The position numbers were made by a program, and so were the translations under genes. Shown here piece by piece: positions 1 to 6,515 of a stretch of DNA of 6,920 nucleotides. The stretch spans positions 1-6,920 of the forward strand of contig CAIQQL010000146.1 in assembly GCA_903873955.1 (NCBI GenBank), given 5' to 3'. Source of the DNA: an uncultured archaeon (GTDB taxonomy: Archaea > Nanobdellota > Nanobdellia > Pacearchaeales > GW2011-AR1). Every line of letters begins with the position of its first letter. The first letter of the stretch is position 1. The notes under the pieces were generated by a model. That model worked only from the letters and a program-made list of their open reading frames with translations, had not been told where the DNA came from and made no database searches.

Positions 1-1377
1 CGCTGCACCTGCAAACATAGTATCGGTAGGGACCCGGCCATAATTATACATAGACCAAGGATAAGACCCGCTCAACTGAGAGACAAAAGAATTTGGTAAA
101 ACCCTGGTGCAATTGACTGCACAACAATTTCCACCACCTAAAGAGTTTTTCATGGCTGTAAAGCAGGGCTGTTCGCCATAACCTGTGCAGGTGCCAGAGA
201 GATCACTTGCAGTAATAGTGACTTTGACGATGGATCGGCAATCAGAAGAGCAGGTTACCGTATCATACGTTAATCCCGAATCACAATCTTCTCCAGGCTC
301 AACAATCCCGTTCCCGCATACACTGGTTGCAGCAGGCGTGCATGTTTGTTGGAGAGCAGGAGTTCCAACACATCCTGTTGGTGTAGAAGAAACAACGGAA
401 CGGGTCTGCGTGCCAGAGGAAGAACAGGTGGACCAGGAGCTGTAGGTATAGGTGCATGAAGTCCCATAACCGGAACCAGTTGAGCTGTCTGCAAATCCAA
501 AAGCAGTCTTCTGTGCATTGAAGATTGAAAGCACCTCGCTATCGGTGAGAGCGCGATTATATACCATGGCTTCATCAACAAAGCCAGTATAAGAACCATA
601 GACTGTAGTCCCGATTCTCAAGGGAGAATGGACGTTTGCTCGAGTTGAAGTAAGTCCCACTCGGACTAATCTCCCGTTGACGTAAATTCGTGGCTGTTTA
701 TTGATATACGTGACAAAGATGTGGTTCCATCCCGTCCCTAGAGAGCCAGGATAAACGGCAAGGGAAGGAAGATAATAGGCTCCATGCTCAAACACTGAAA
801 CGCCATTGGTGCCCACAGACAGACCTGCGCCAGAGTCATAGTCTCCGCCATAGGTAGGTTCAAAGATATATTGCTGACCGGATACCCCACTGGTGCCAGA
901 GGTAGACTCCGCACCGATAGCCAAGCCATTCACGGTTTTTACCCATGCACCAAAACTGAAAGTATTTGAAAACTGCTGGGTAAAGGCATTGACAGAGCCA
1001 CCAGTAAGATATAATGCCCCATTCAATCCCTCGCTGGTCAAAGAGGCATAGCCGGTAGTTGAAGGGGTGAAATAAGTGACTGCATCCTGGACGACTCCGT
1101 TAAAAGGATAATAGTGGATGAGACCAGTAGGGAATTGAGAAAAGGATCCGTAACCATAACCATCAGTTGCATGACCGGTAAGAACGGAGTGCTTGCCAAA
1201 GAACGAAGAGAAGAAGGAGGTGATGTGGTCCCAATAACCCATGACCACTTTCTTTGTGGAGATAGTCGCACCATCATCAGTGGCTAACGCAAAAGAGATG
1301 CTGAAAGCAAAAAGAAAGATGATGCCCAAACTTAAAAGCGTCACAAAGGACACATAAAGAAAGCGAGGAGTTGCCAT
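1..1377 (-). CDS. Secreted LamG / thrombospondin-1-like / Myxo-disulfide-repeat surface protein (3' end outside window)
   Basis: The frame stays open for 459 codons from the ATG at 1377 to the left edge, so the C-terminus is missing. Residues 6-32 are a strongly hydrophobic signal peptide ending in A-L-A before T33-D34-D35, a plausible signal peptidase site. Residues 85-290 read as a LamG / concanavalin A-like domain: an opening GLIHYYPFNG, FSFGAWVKT at 140-148, WNHIFVTY at 217-224, IYVNGRLV at 231-238 and the hallmark GFVDEAMVYNRALT at 265-278. Residues 308-346 resemble a thrombospondin type 1 motif (SSWSTCSSSGTQTR, cysteines 308, 318, 336, 346). Residues 354-380 match the Myxococcus cysteine-rich repeat (CGNGIVEPGEDCD, cysteines 354, 365, 376, 380). 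More cysteines follow at 397, 405, 418, 419 and 423. Such domains usually bind glycans or mediate adhesion outside the cell; that role is inferred here. The start is supported by a strong Shine-Dalgarno sequence and the TGATG overlap with the upstream gene. Confidence 0.88.
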   Translation of the reverse strand, partial: MATPRFLYVSFVTLLSLGIIFLFAFSISFALATDDGATISTKKVVMGYWDHITSFFSSFFGKHSVLTGHATDGYGYGSFSQFPTGLIHYYPFNGVVQDAVTYFTPSTTGYASLTSEGLNGALYLTGGSVNAFTQQFSNTFSFGAWVKTVNGLAIGAESTSGTSGVSGQQYIFEPTYGGDYDSGAGLSVGTNGVSVFEHGAYYLPSLAVYPGSLGTGWNHIFVTYINKQPRIYVNGRLVRVGLTSTRANVHSPLRIGTTVYGSYTGFVDEAMVYNRALTDSEVLSIFNAQKTAFGFADSSTGSGYGTSCTYTYSSWSTCSSSGTQTRSVVSSTPTGCVGTPALQQTCTPAATSVCGNGIVEPGEDCDSGLTYDTVTCSSDCRSIVKVTITASDLSGTCTGYGEQPCFTAMKNSLGGGNCCAVNCTRVLPNSFVSQLSGSYPWSMYNYGRVPTDTMFAGAA

Positions 1378-1886
1378 CAACAAGCCCCTCCTGTGCATAA
1401 CTGAGGATAATTATGGGGATTGAGACAATACTCCCGATCTTCCGCATAAGCTAACTGCGTACAAAGCGCAATATTGGAGGGAGTGATGTTTGGATTACCT
1501 TTGGCTTGGACTTCCTTGAAGTATTGCTGTGCTACCTGTTTTGAGATGACATCTCTTTTGCATTGTCGTATAAAAGACTCTCCTGCAGCCCCATCACAGA
1601 TGCTCGCATCCCCTTTTTGGGTAGCTTCAAGCTTGATGGCGATGTTTAGGCATTCCCTGCGCAAGACCTCATCAGAGACTTGATTGCAGGTAGGCGCACC
1701 TTTTTGGGCGATATCCGCATAAACGGTTGAAACAGGCTTGGTTTGGTCAAGATTGGTTGCATAGATAGTGGCTTTTTTCTGACTGGCATGATAGAGAGTG
1801 TAGACTCCAAGCATGGCGACTAATAAGAATCCGATGATTACTAAAACAAAAGACGCTTTCGGCAATACACCCCACTCTTTAAACAT
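1377..1886 (-). CDS. Small single-pass membrane protein with three C-X11-C motifs
   Basis: This 169-residue protein is of unknown function and I do not recognise a named family. Residues 11-32 form one hydrophobic segment, either an uncleaved anchor or a signal peptide without an obvious cleavage site. The rest is mostly helical and holds eight cysteines. Six fall in three evenly built motifs with exactly eleven residues between cysteines (C67/C79, C97/C109, C142/C154), each with an arginine two or three residues before the second cysteine. Another pair, C164 and C169, closes the chain. An even cysteine count, paired spacing and a sequon (N133-I-T) suggest an oxidised domain outside the membrane, although charges flanking the segment do not settle the topology. 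Its stop shares one base with the start of the LamG protein gene (TGATG), so the two are probably translated in a coupled way and may act together. A TATA box precedes the ATG at 1886, which favours that start. Confidence 0.85.
   Translation of the reverse strand: MFKEWGVLPKASFVLVIIGFLLVAMLGVYTLYHASQKKATIYATNLDQTKPVSTVYADIAQKGAPTCNQVSDEVLRRECLNIAIKLEATQKGDASICDGAAGESFIRQCKRDVISKQVAQQYFKEVQAKGNPNITPSNIALCTQLAYAEDREYCLNPHNYPQLCTGGAC
1385..1392 (-). promoter_or_regulatory. Strong Shine-Dalgarno sequence for the LamG surface protein gene
   Basis: The minus strand reads AGGAGGGG seven bases before the ATG at 1377. It lies inside the final codons of the upstream gene (the Thr-Gly-Gly stretch before the last Ala-Cys). 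Together with the TGATG overlap it fixes the start of the LamG gene and indicates translational coupling. The genes in this window with their own promoter lack a comparable site. Confidence 0.8.
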
Positions 1887-1907
1887 GATACACCAATGAA
1901 AAAGAGG

Positions 1908-1920
1908 TTTATATATTTAA
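1908..1920 (-). promoter_or_regulatory. Archaeal TATA box ahead of the C-X11-C / LamG pair
   Basis: The minus strand reads TTAAATATATAAA. The centre of its TATATAAA half (1915-1908) is about 25.5 bases from the A of the ATG at 1886, and that of its TTAAATAT half (1920-1913) about 30.5. Archaeal transcription normally starts 25-27 bases past the TATA centre, so the mRNA should begin at or within a few bases of the start codon. A GGTG four bases ahead of the ATG could be a weak ribosome binding site if a short leader exists. The box lies in the 73-base gap after gatD, so the surface pair probably has its own promoter. Confidence 0.7.
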
Positions 1921-1959
1921 TGCGATTGGTGACCGTTTACCGAAGCAAAACGCGAAAGG

Positions 1960-3240
1960 TCACGACGAGAGGAGACGGTCGCTACGTTCTCCTGCGATGT
2001 TCTCCAGCATCTTTTCCTGGACGTTTTTCTTCCAGCCATAATGACCGAGTACCCAACCGAGTTTGATAAATGCAGTTTCTGAGGTCATATCTTCAAGAAA
2101 GATGACTCCCGCATCTAAAAGTTCTCGGCCGTTGGAATAGACATAAGGGTCAAGCCGCCCATAGATGGTCTGGGGCGCAACGCAGATCACAAGTCCGTTT
2201 TTGATATGTTTTTTAAGGGCAGGTAACCAGTTATTTGAGGCTTCAGAAACAGGTAAATGCCCAAGGCCTAACACCTCGATAACAACTCCTTTATATTTGA
2301 GTGCGCAAAAATCAAGAATACTTGAGTCTTGTCCAGGATAGTATTTTATTAACGCAACTTTGTCGGTAAACTGGGTGTCCACTTCAGTCTTGCTGTCATT
2401 CCTGGCAGAGTGGGAGGAGATAAATTCTACCTTGTCTGCATATACTTTTGCTATAGGGTCTGCATTGACTGCTTTGAAAGCATCACGTCTGGAACTATGC
2501 AATTTACGGGCCTTGGCTCCAGGTAAAGCATAACAATAGTCATCATTGGTTGAAGCATGCCCCACAAGGGTGACACCAGAATAATCTGAGAGAGCCATAC
2601 GTGCTGCACAAATCAGGTTCAGATGCGCATCGCTACTGGCACGGTCAATGCTACGTTGGCTGTAGGTAAGGACGACAGGTTTACCAAGATTTCTTAAGAA
2701 AAAGGAGAGTGCGGCGGCAGTGTAATGCAAAGTGTCTGTACCATGGGTGATCACGACGCCCTTGATATCAGGGTCATCAAGAAGCTGCTTTGCAGTTTGC
2801 GCAATGGTTATCCAATGCTCGCTGTTCATGGATTCTGACGCAATCATGAATGGGACTTCGATATGTTTGATGTTCACAATTTCTTTCATCTCAGGATAGA
2901 ACCGCAGGAACTCAGAGACATCGGTAAGCCATTTGACTCCTCCGGTTTTTGGGTCGAGCTTGCTTGCAATAGTTCCTCCTGTGATGATAAGGCCTATAGA
3001 AGGAAGAGAAGGGTTCTGGACAGGCAAGGCCGAGGTTTTTGGCGAAGAAAGCGCGGTCTTATTCTTTCCTAAAACTCGGACATTGAGGATGTTCTCTTTA
3101 GGTATGCCGACATTATATCCCGATAGGAGTTTTATGAGTACAATGGAACTATCAAAACTTTCAAGAACGGTTCCTTCTACCTCCTCTTGAGCAAGACGTA
3201 AGCGGACTTCGTCCCCAGGGGAAAATGTAAGTTCAACCAT
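1960..3240 (-). CDS. gatD: Glutamyl-tRNA(Gln) amidotransferase subunit D
   Basis: GatD is the asparaginase-like subunit of the archaeal GatDE complex in the cytoplasm. It releases ammonia from an amide donor (Gln or Asn), and GatE uses it to turn Glu-tRNA(Gln) into Gln-tRNA(Gln). The 426-residue length is normal for the family. Residues 5-50 form the small N-terminal barrel-like domain ending in GYNVGI. The asparaginase domain begins at IITGGTIAS (85-93), with T90 as the probable nucleophile. THGTDT (165-170) supplies T168 and D169, and K246 in ARKLHSSRRDAF completes the catalytic set. SQRSIDRASSDA (194-205) and VLGLGHLPV (323-331) are family signatures, and the C-terminal TSETAFIKLGWVLGH segment is typical of GatD. 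This composition separates it from plain type I or II asparaginases, which lack the N-terminal domain. gatE is not in the window. The ATG at 3240 is supported by a TATA box about 25.5 bases upstream; no Shine-Dalgarno sequence is visible. Confidence 0.95.
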   Translation of the reverse strand: MVELTFSPGDEVRLRLAQEEVEGTVLESFDSSIVLIKLLSGYNVGIPKENILNVRVLGKNKTALSSPKTSALPVQNPSLPSIGLIITGGTIASKLDPKTGGVKWLTDVSEFLRFYPEMKEIVNIKHIEVPFMIASESMNSEHWITIAQTAKQLLDDPDIKGVVITHGTDTLHYTAAALSFFLRNLGKPVVLTYSQRSIDRASSDAHLNLICAARMALSDYSGVTLVGHASTNDDYCYALPGAKARKLHSSRRDAFKAVNADPIAKVYADKVEFISSHSARNDSKTEVDTQFTDKVALIKYYPGQDSSILDFCALKYKGVVIEVLGLGHLPVSEASNNWLPALKKHIKNGLVICVAPQTIYGRLDPYVYSNGRELLDAGVIFLEDMTSETAFIKLGWVLGHYGWKKNVQEKMLENIAGERSDRLLSS

Positions 3241-3259
3241 AGAAAAAAAAGAAAAACAG
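3241..3259 (-). terminator. T-rich tract after proS, possible archaeal terminator
   Basis: On the minus strand this stretch holds a run of five T (3256-3252) and a run of eight T (3250-3243), beginning 20 bases past the proS stop. Archaeal RNA polymerase can terminate at such tracts without a hairpin, and none is visible here. The tract also sits directly between the gatD TATA box and the gatD ATG, so it may only be a melting-prone initiation region, or serve both roles. Proposed from base composition alone. Confidence 0.4.
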
Positions 3260-3261
3260 AT

Positions 3262-3269
3262 TATTTAAA
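3262..3269 (-). promoter_or_regulatory. Archaeal TATA box for gatD
   Basis: The minus strand reads TTTAAATA, an exact match to the TTTAWATA archaeal consensus. Its centre is 25.5 bases from the A of the gatD ATG at 3240, which places the expected transcription start on the start codon and predicts a leaderless mRNA. The whole promoter fits in the 38-base gap after proS. Confidence 0.75.
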
Positions 3270-3278
3270 GATATGTTG

Positions 3279-4763
3279 TTAATACTGACGTGCGATGTAT
3301 ACTACCGCATGCCCTTCTTTTCCACATATAACACATTTGCCAAAAGGCTTTTCTTTTTCAAGCAAGGTACCTCTTACTTGTGCACCGATTTCCTTTTCAA
3401 TAACTTCAGCACAATAAGAACCCTCTTTTTCAACTGAACAAAAATTGCACCTGGCTATGCCTCCAGCCTCGATTGCCTCTTTAACCTGCGCGGAGGTGGT
3501 TACGTCGCGGATTCTACTTTCAAAGAGAGCGTCGGCCTTTTTGATTAGATTCTCCTGAGATTCCTTTGCCACACGTTGCATGAATGAAAGGATTTCTTTT
3601 TCAGAGATGACTTCTTTTTTGTCTAAATCCCTTCTAAATACTGTGAGAACCTTATTTTGAAGGTCTTTAGGGCCAAGGTCAATTCGCAGAGGGACGCCCT
3701 TCATTTCCCAATGGTTAAACTTTTCTCCAGCACTTTTTTCGCTCCGGTCAATTTCCACGCTTGCAAAAGGCGAGAGTTCTGCCTGCAAGGCTTCTGCTTT
3801 TTTTAGGAGTGCTTCATCGGACTTAATAGGTACAATAGCTACTTGCAAAGGAGCAATTGCCCAAGGAAATTTAAGACCTTTATCATCTCCATGGACTATA
3901 ACCACACTCGCAAAGATACGAGAGATTGCAGGACCATAACAGGTTATCCAGGTAAACTTATCCTTGCCATCCTTATCTTTGTATTGTACATTGAAAGCTT
4001 TTGCGAACTCTTGAGAAAGCAGATGAGTGGAGGGTTGTTGAACGACTTTCCCATCCGGATTCAAGACGTCAGCTGCAAAAGTCCTTTCAGCTCCAGGAAA
4101 CCTATCCCACGCAGGTCTCTCAAAAAAGATGAAGGGCAATCCAAAAGAGTCATGGAGGACTTCTTTGGTAGTTTCCATGTCTTCATAGACTTGTTTCATG
4201 GCATCTTCTTTAGTAGCATGGGCACAATGGGCTTCAACCCAATGAAATTCCCTGCTTCTTAAAAAAGGGCGTGTCGCTTTTGTTTCATACCGAAAGACAT
4301 TTGCTCGTTGGTATGTTTTGAATGGAAGATCTTTATAACTGCGAATCCAAAGACCAAACATCTGATAAAAAGCAGTTTCAGAAGTGGGTCTTAGGGCAAG
4401 TCGCTCGGGAAGCTTGTTTTCCCCAGCTTCATCTACCCAAAAAACCTCTGGAGTAAATCCCTTGATATGCGCACTTTCCTTTTTGAAGTTTCCCTCAGGA
4501 ATTAAAGTGGGATACCAGTACGGTTTATGTCCTTTTCTCTGCAGGACGCGTTCAAGAATCGAATACATCTTTTCCATGGATAGGACACTCCAAGGTTGAA
4601 AAACAAGAAAGCCTTTTACATTATAGCGTAAATCTGCAAGCTCAGCTTTTTGGACAATCTCAGTATACCATTCTGAAAAGTTCTCGGATTTACGTACACT
4701 AATGCCTTTATTAAGGTCATTTAAAGGAGGGGTTTCATTTTGAGGATTACTTTTTCTAGCCAT
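3279..4763 (-). CDS. proS: Prolyl-tRNA synthetase, archaeal/eukaryotic type
   Basis: This cytoplasmic class II synthetase attaches proline to tRNA-Pro using ATP. At 494 residues it has the length of the archaeal form and lacks the bacterial editing insertion. Motif 1 covers about residues 51-75 (FLVFQPWSVLSMEKMY), followed by the proline/ATP pocket around LRPTSET (124-130). Motif 2 runs from QRANVFRYE through TRPFLRSREFHW (152-175). Motif 3 is GPAISRIFASVVIVHGDDKG (277-296), with R282 as the expected ATP-binding arginine. The anticodon-binding domain starts near IAPLQVAIVPI (303-313). The C-terminal domain (about 434-494) carries C439, C442, C451, C477 and C480, a probable zinc site, and ends in ARQY; a final tyrosine is characteristic of this subtype. 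A TATA box 26.5 bases ahead supports the ATG at 4763. The gene stands apart from its neighbours by 59 and 38 bases, so it is probably transcribed on its own. The first 20 or so residues are low-complexity and poorly conserved. Confidence 0.96.
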   Translation of the reverse strand: MARKSNPQNETPPLNDLNKGISVRKSENFSEWYTEIVQKAELADLRYNVKGFLVFQPWSVLSMEKMYSILERVLQRKGHKPYWYPTLIPEGNFKKESAHIKGFTPEVFWVDEAGENKLPERLALRPTSETAFYQMFGLWIRSYKDLPFKTYQRANVFRYETKATRPFLRSREFHWVEAHCAHATKEDAMKQVYEDMETTKEVLHDSFGLPFIFFERPAWDRFPGAERTFAADVLNPDGKVVQQPSTHLLSQEFAKAFNVQYKDKDGKDKFTWITCYGPAISRIFASVVIVHGDDKGLKFPWAIAPLQVAIVPIKSDEALLKKAEALQAELSPFASVEIDRSEKSAGEKFNHWEMKGVPLRIDLGPKDLQNKVLTVFRRDLDKKEVISEKEILSFMQRVAKESQENLIKKADALFESRIRDVTTSAQVKEAIEAGGIARCNFCSVEKEGSYCAEVIEKEIGAQVRGTLLEKEKPFGKCVICGKEGHAVVYIARQY

Positions 4764-4782
4764 GATTTAACGTGGGGTAGGT

Positions 4783-4795
4783 GATTTATTAAATC
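4783..4795 (-). promoter_or_regulatory. Archaeal TATA box for proS
   Basis: The minus strand reads GATTTAATAAATC, containing a TTTAATAA box (4793-4786) inside a near-perfect palindrome. The centre is 26.5 bases from the A of the proS ATG at 4763, again predicting a leaderless transcript. There is no purine-rich Shine-Dalgarno sequence between the box and the ATG. No T-rich terminator precedes it, so read-through from the exporter genes into proS remains possible. Confidence 0.65.
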
Positions 4796-4823
4796 TTGCT
4801 CTTTACCCGCTTAATCAAGATTA

Positions 4824-6515
4824 TTACCGCATCATCTGGAAACGATTTAGCTTTTTTGCAAGATAGGCTATAAGAAAACCCACGCAATAAAGGATAAACA
4901 GTTTCATGAACAGAGAGGACAGACCACCAAATGACTTGTTTAGGTGCAAGGACCCTATAAGAAGTTGTGTGATGATGATGAAAGGGTTAAGATCGATAAA
5001 GGAGCGCATAATGTCCCCCACCACTGCTGAAGGGGCTAAAAGGTCGGAAAAGATGAAGAGAAAAATGACGAAAAAGACGGAAAGGAGCATGGAAAGTGCC
5101 TGTGAACGGATAAGGTAACCCAAGCTCATCCCGATGAAGATAAAGAAGGAGGAGGAAAGGAAGATGGACAAAGAGATGAAGAAAAGCTGGTCAAGGGAAT
5201 TGAAATGGAACCAGAACATGCCTAGAGCCAGAAGGGCTATCGCTTGCAGGCAGACGAAGAACAGATTGATGAGGTAGTCTGCAAGAAAGAAATAGAAATC
5301 ATTTGTGGGAGTGATAAGATCTCGGATATAACTGGGTTGATTGACCTGCTTAAGGATGAACATGTTTGAAAGGACAAGTGAGGTGAAAGTGATGATGATT
5401 GCGATGAGAAGAGGATATGCAAGAAAGACAGGGTTTGAAGAAAGGTTAAAGGCATTCAGAAACTGTACAATCATTCCCTTGGAATCCATTTGTTGTGAGA
5501 AGGTCTCAATTTCTCCTTGCCCTTCATTGACCTTGGCGATGAACGAAAGGATCTTGGTCTTGCTCTCTTCGGTCTTTACAATGAGATTGGATATATCTCG
5601 GTCAGAGCGGTCAAGAAGATCGCGGATCATATCAAGTTCATTGATAGTCTGGTTAAGAGGGTCAAGAAGAGCACTTCGGTTATAGAGATTGGTAACTTGT
5701 TCAATGGAGGCAAGGTTATTGTCGATTGCATCAAGCTGGTTGGTCAGGGAAGAGAGAGTAAGAGTGATGGGAAGGTAGTCTGCAGGAGGGAGGACCTTTG
5801 CAAGTGAATCATTCAAGAAAGAGATGTTTCCCTCGATGGCAGCTTTTTCTTTTCGAAAAAGACTGATATTTCCATGAAGAGAAGCGGTTGATTGGTCTAA
5901 AAGAAAAGATTGTTGCTCTAAAAGAAGATATGCTGTTTTGATAGGAACATAAGAACGGTTAAATTCTTGTCTGATAGAGGTGATATTTTTCTGGTATTGT
6001 ATCAAGTCCTGTTCTTGGGAATCAAGTTGAGCATACGCATTGTTCAGTTCTTTGCGGGAATCGTTGAGGGACATAGAGAAGAGGACCAGTTTGGAACGGA
6101 CATCCTCAGAGATACGTTCTATGTATGAGGTTTGTTGCTGAAACGCTTTTTCAAGAATGAACTGATGGGCATAGACGGTGATTTTCGGATTGGTGTTGTC
6201 AACATAGACTGAAAAGAAATGCGTCCCTTCGCTCTGATTGAGCACGATGCAGATGCTGACGTATGCATTGGTAAGGTCATAGAGGCAGGGTTCTAAGGCA
6301 GGATAAGTCGAAAGATGACGAAGCGAAGCAAAGGTCAGGTTATTGGAGGGATCTTGATTGACAATACCCACACGCAGGTTATTGTAATCGACAGAGTTCA
6401 GCATAGCTCCTGCGACTAGAATGAGCAGGATAGGGCAGACGATAAGGACAGCAAAATAATTCCAATTACGTGAGACGCTTCTGAGATTTTTATGAAGAAT
6501 TGTAAAAAACTTCAT
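4824..6515 (-). CDS. ABC-2 type exporter permease with large coiled-coil ectodomain (YhgE/Pip-like layout)
   Basis: This 563-residue membrane protein is the probable permease partner of the ATPase encoded just upstream. Membrane segments are visible at about 20-39, 363-386, 410-433, 443-467, 471-490 and 535-553, with the conserved LNPFIIITQLLIG stretch (509-521) before the last one. Between the first two lies an ectodomain of about 320 residues. Its first part (41-125) looks like the mixed alpha/beta domain of ABC-2 permeases (LRVGIVNQD, VYVDNTNP). Residues 130-345 are strongly helical, broken near P243, P244 and P249, suggesting two coiled-coil arms. The overall plan resembles the YhgE/Pip group; the substrate cannot be told from sequence. 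The ectodomain carries eleven N-X-S/T sequons. The gene starts in an ATGA overlap with the ATPase stop, indicating coupled translation, and ends in tandem TAA stops. The pyrimidine-rich coding strand in 5000-5200 simply reflects Phe, Leu and Ser codons of membrane segments. Confidence 0.88.
   Translation of the reverse strand: MKFFTILHKNLRSVSRNWNYFAVLIVCPILLILVAGAMLNSVDYNNLRVGIVNQDPSNNLTFASLRHLSTYPALEPCLYDLTNAYVSICIVLNQSEGTHFFSVYVDNTNPKITVYAHQFILEKAFQQQTSYIERISEDVRSKLVLFSMSLNDSRKELNNAYAQLDSQEQDLIQYQKNITSIRQEFNRSYVPIKTAYLLLEQQSFLLDQSTASLHGNISLFRKEKAAIEGNISFLNDSLAKVLPPADYLPITLTLSSLTNQLDAIDNNLASIEQVTNLYNRSALLDPLNQTINELDMIRDLLDRSDRDISNLIVKTEESKTKILSFIAKVNEGQGEIETFSQQMDSKGMIVQFLNAFNLSSNPVFLAYPLLIAIIITFTSLVLSNMFILKQVNQPSYIRDLITPTNDFYFFLADYLINLFFVCLQAIALLALGMFWFHFNSLDQLFFISLSIFLSSSFFIFIGMSLGYLIRSQALSMLLSVFFVIFLFIFSDLLAPSAVVGDIMRSFIDLNPFIIITQLLIGSLHLNKSFGGLSSLFMKLFILYCVGFLIAYLAKKLNRFQMMR

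Noticed and set aside
185..445. Open plus-strand frame of 86 codons.
   Set aside because: It lies antisense to the cysteine-rich part of the LamG surface gene and has no recognisable protein features or promoter.
270..599. Minus-strand frame of 109 codons overlapping the LamG surface gene in another frame.
   Set aside because: The alternative frame carrying LamG, TSP1-like and disulfide repeat signatures is continuous across the region; this one is an out-of-frame shadow, as are those at 738-929 and 1038-1277.
1928..1964. Inverted repeat GTGACC (1929-1934) and GGTCAC (1958-1963) near the gatD stop, a possible operator or hairpin.
   Set aside because: The arms are only six bases with a 23-base spacer and no extension on either side; this is expected by chance and the second arm overlaps the gatD stop codon.
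3279..3480. Possible dual proline/cysteine specificity or a separate zinc-finger gene at the proS C-terminus.
   Set aside because: The cysteine-rich tail and terminal tyrosine are normal for the archaeal/eukaryotic ProRS subtype; sequence alone gives no sign of dual specificity.
3843..4262. Open plus-strand frame of 139 codons inside proS.
   Set aside because: The proS reading frame is conserved through all class II motifs here; the antisense frame is a shadow.
5000..5200. Very purine-rich plus strand, which could suggest a triplex-forming or structural tract.
   Set aside because: It is the complement of Phe/Leu/Ser/Ile-rich codons for membrane segments of the permease and needs no other explanation.
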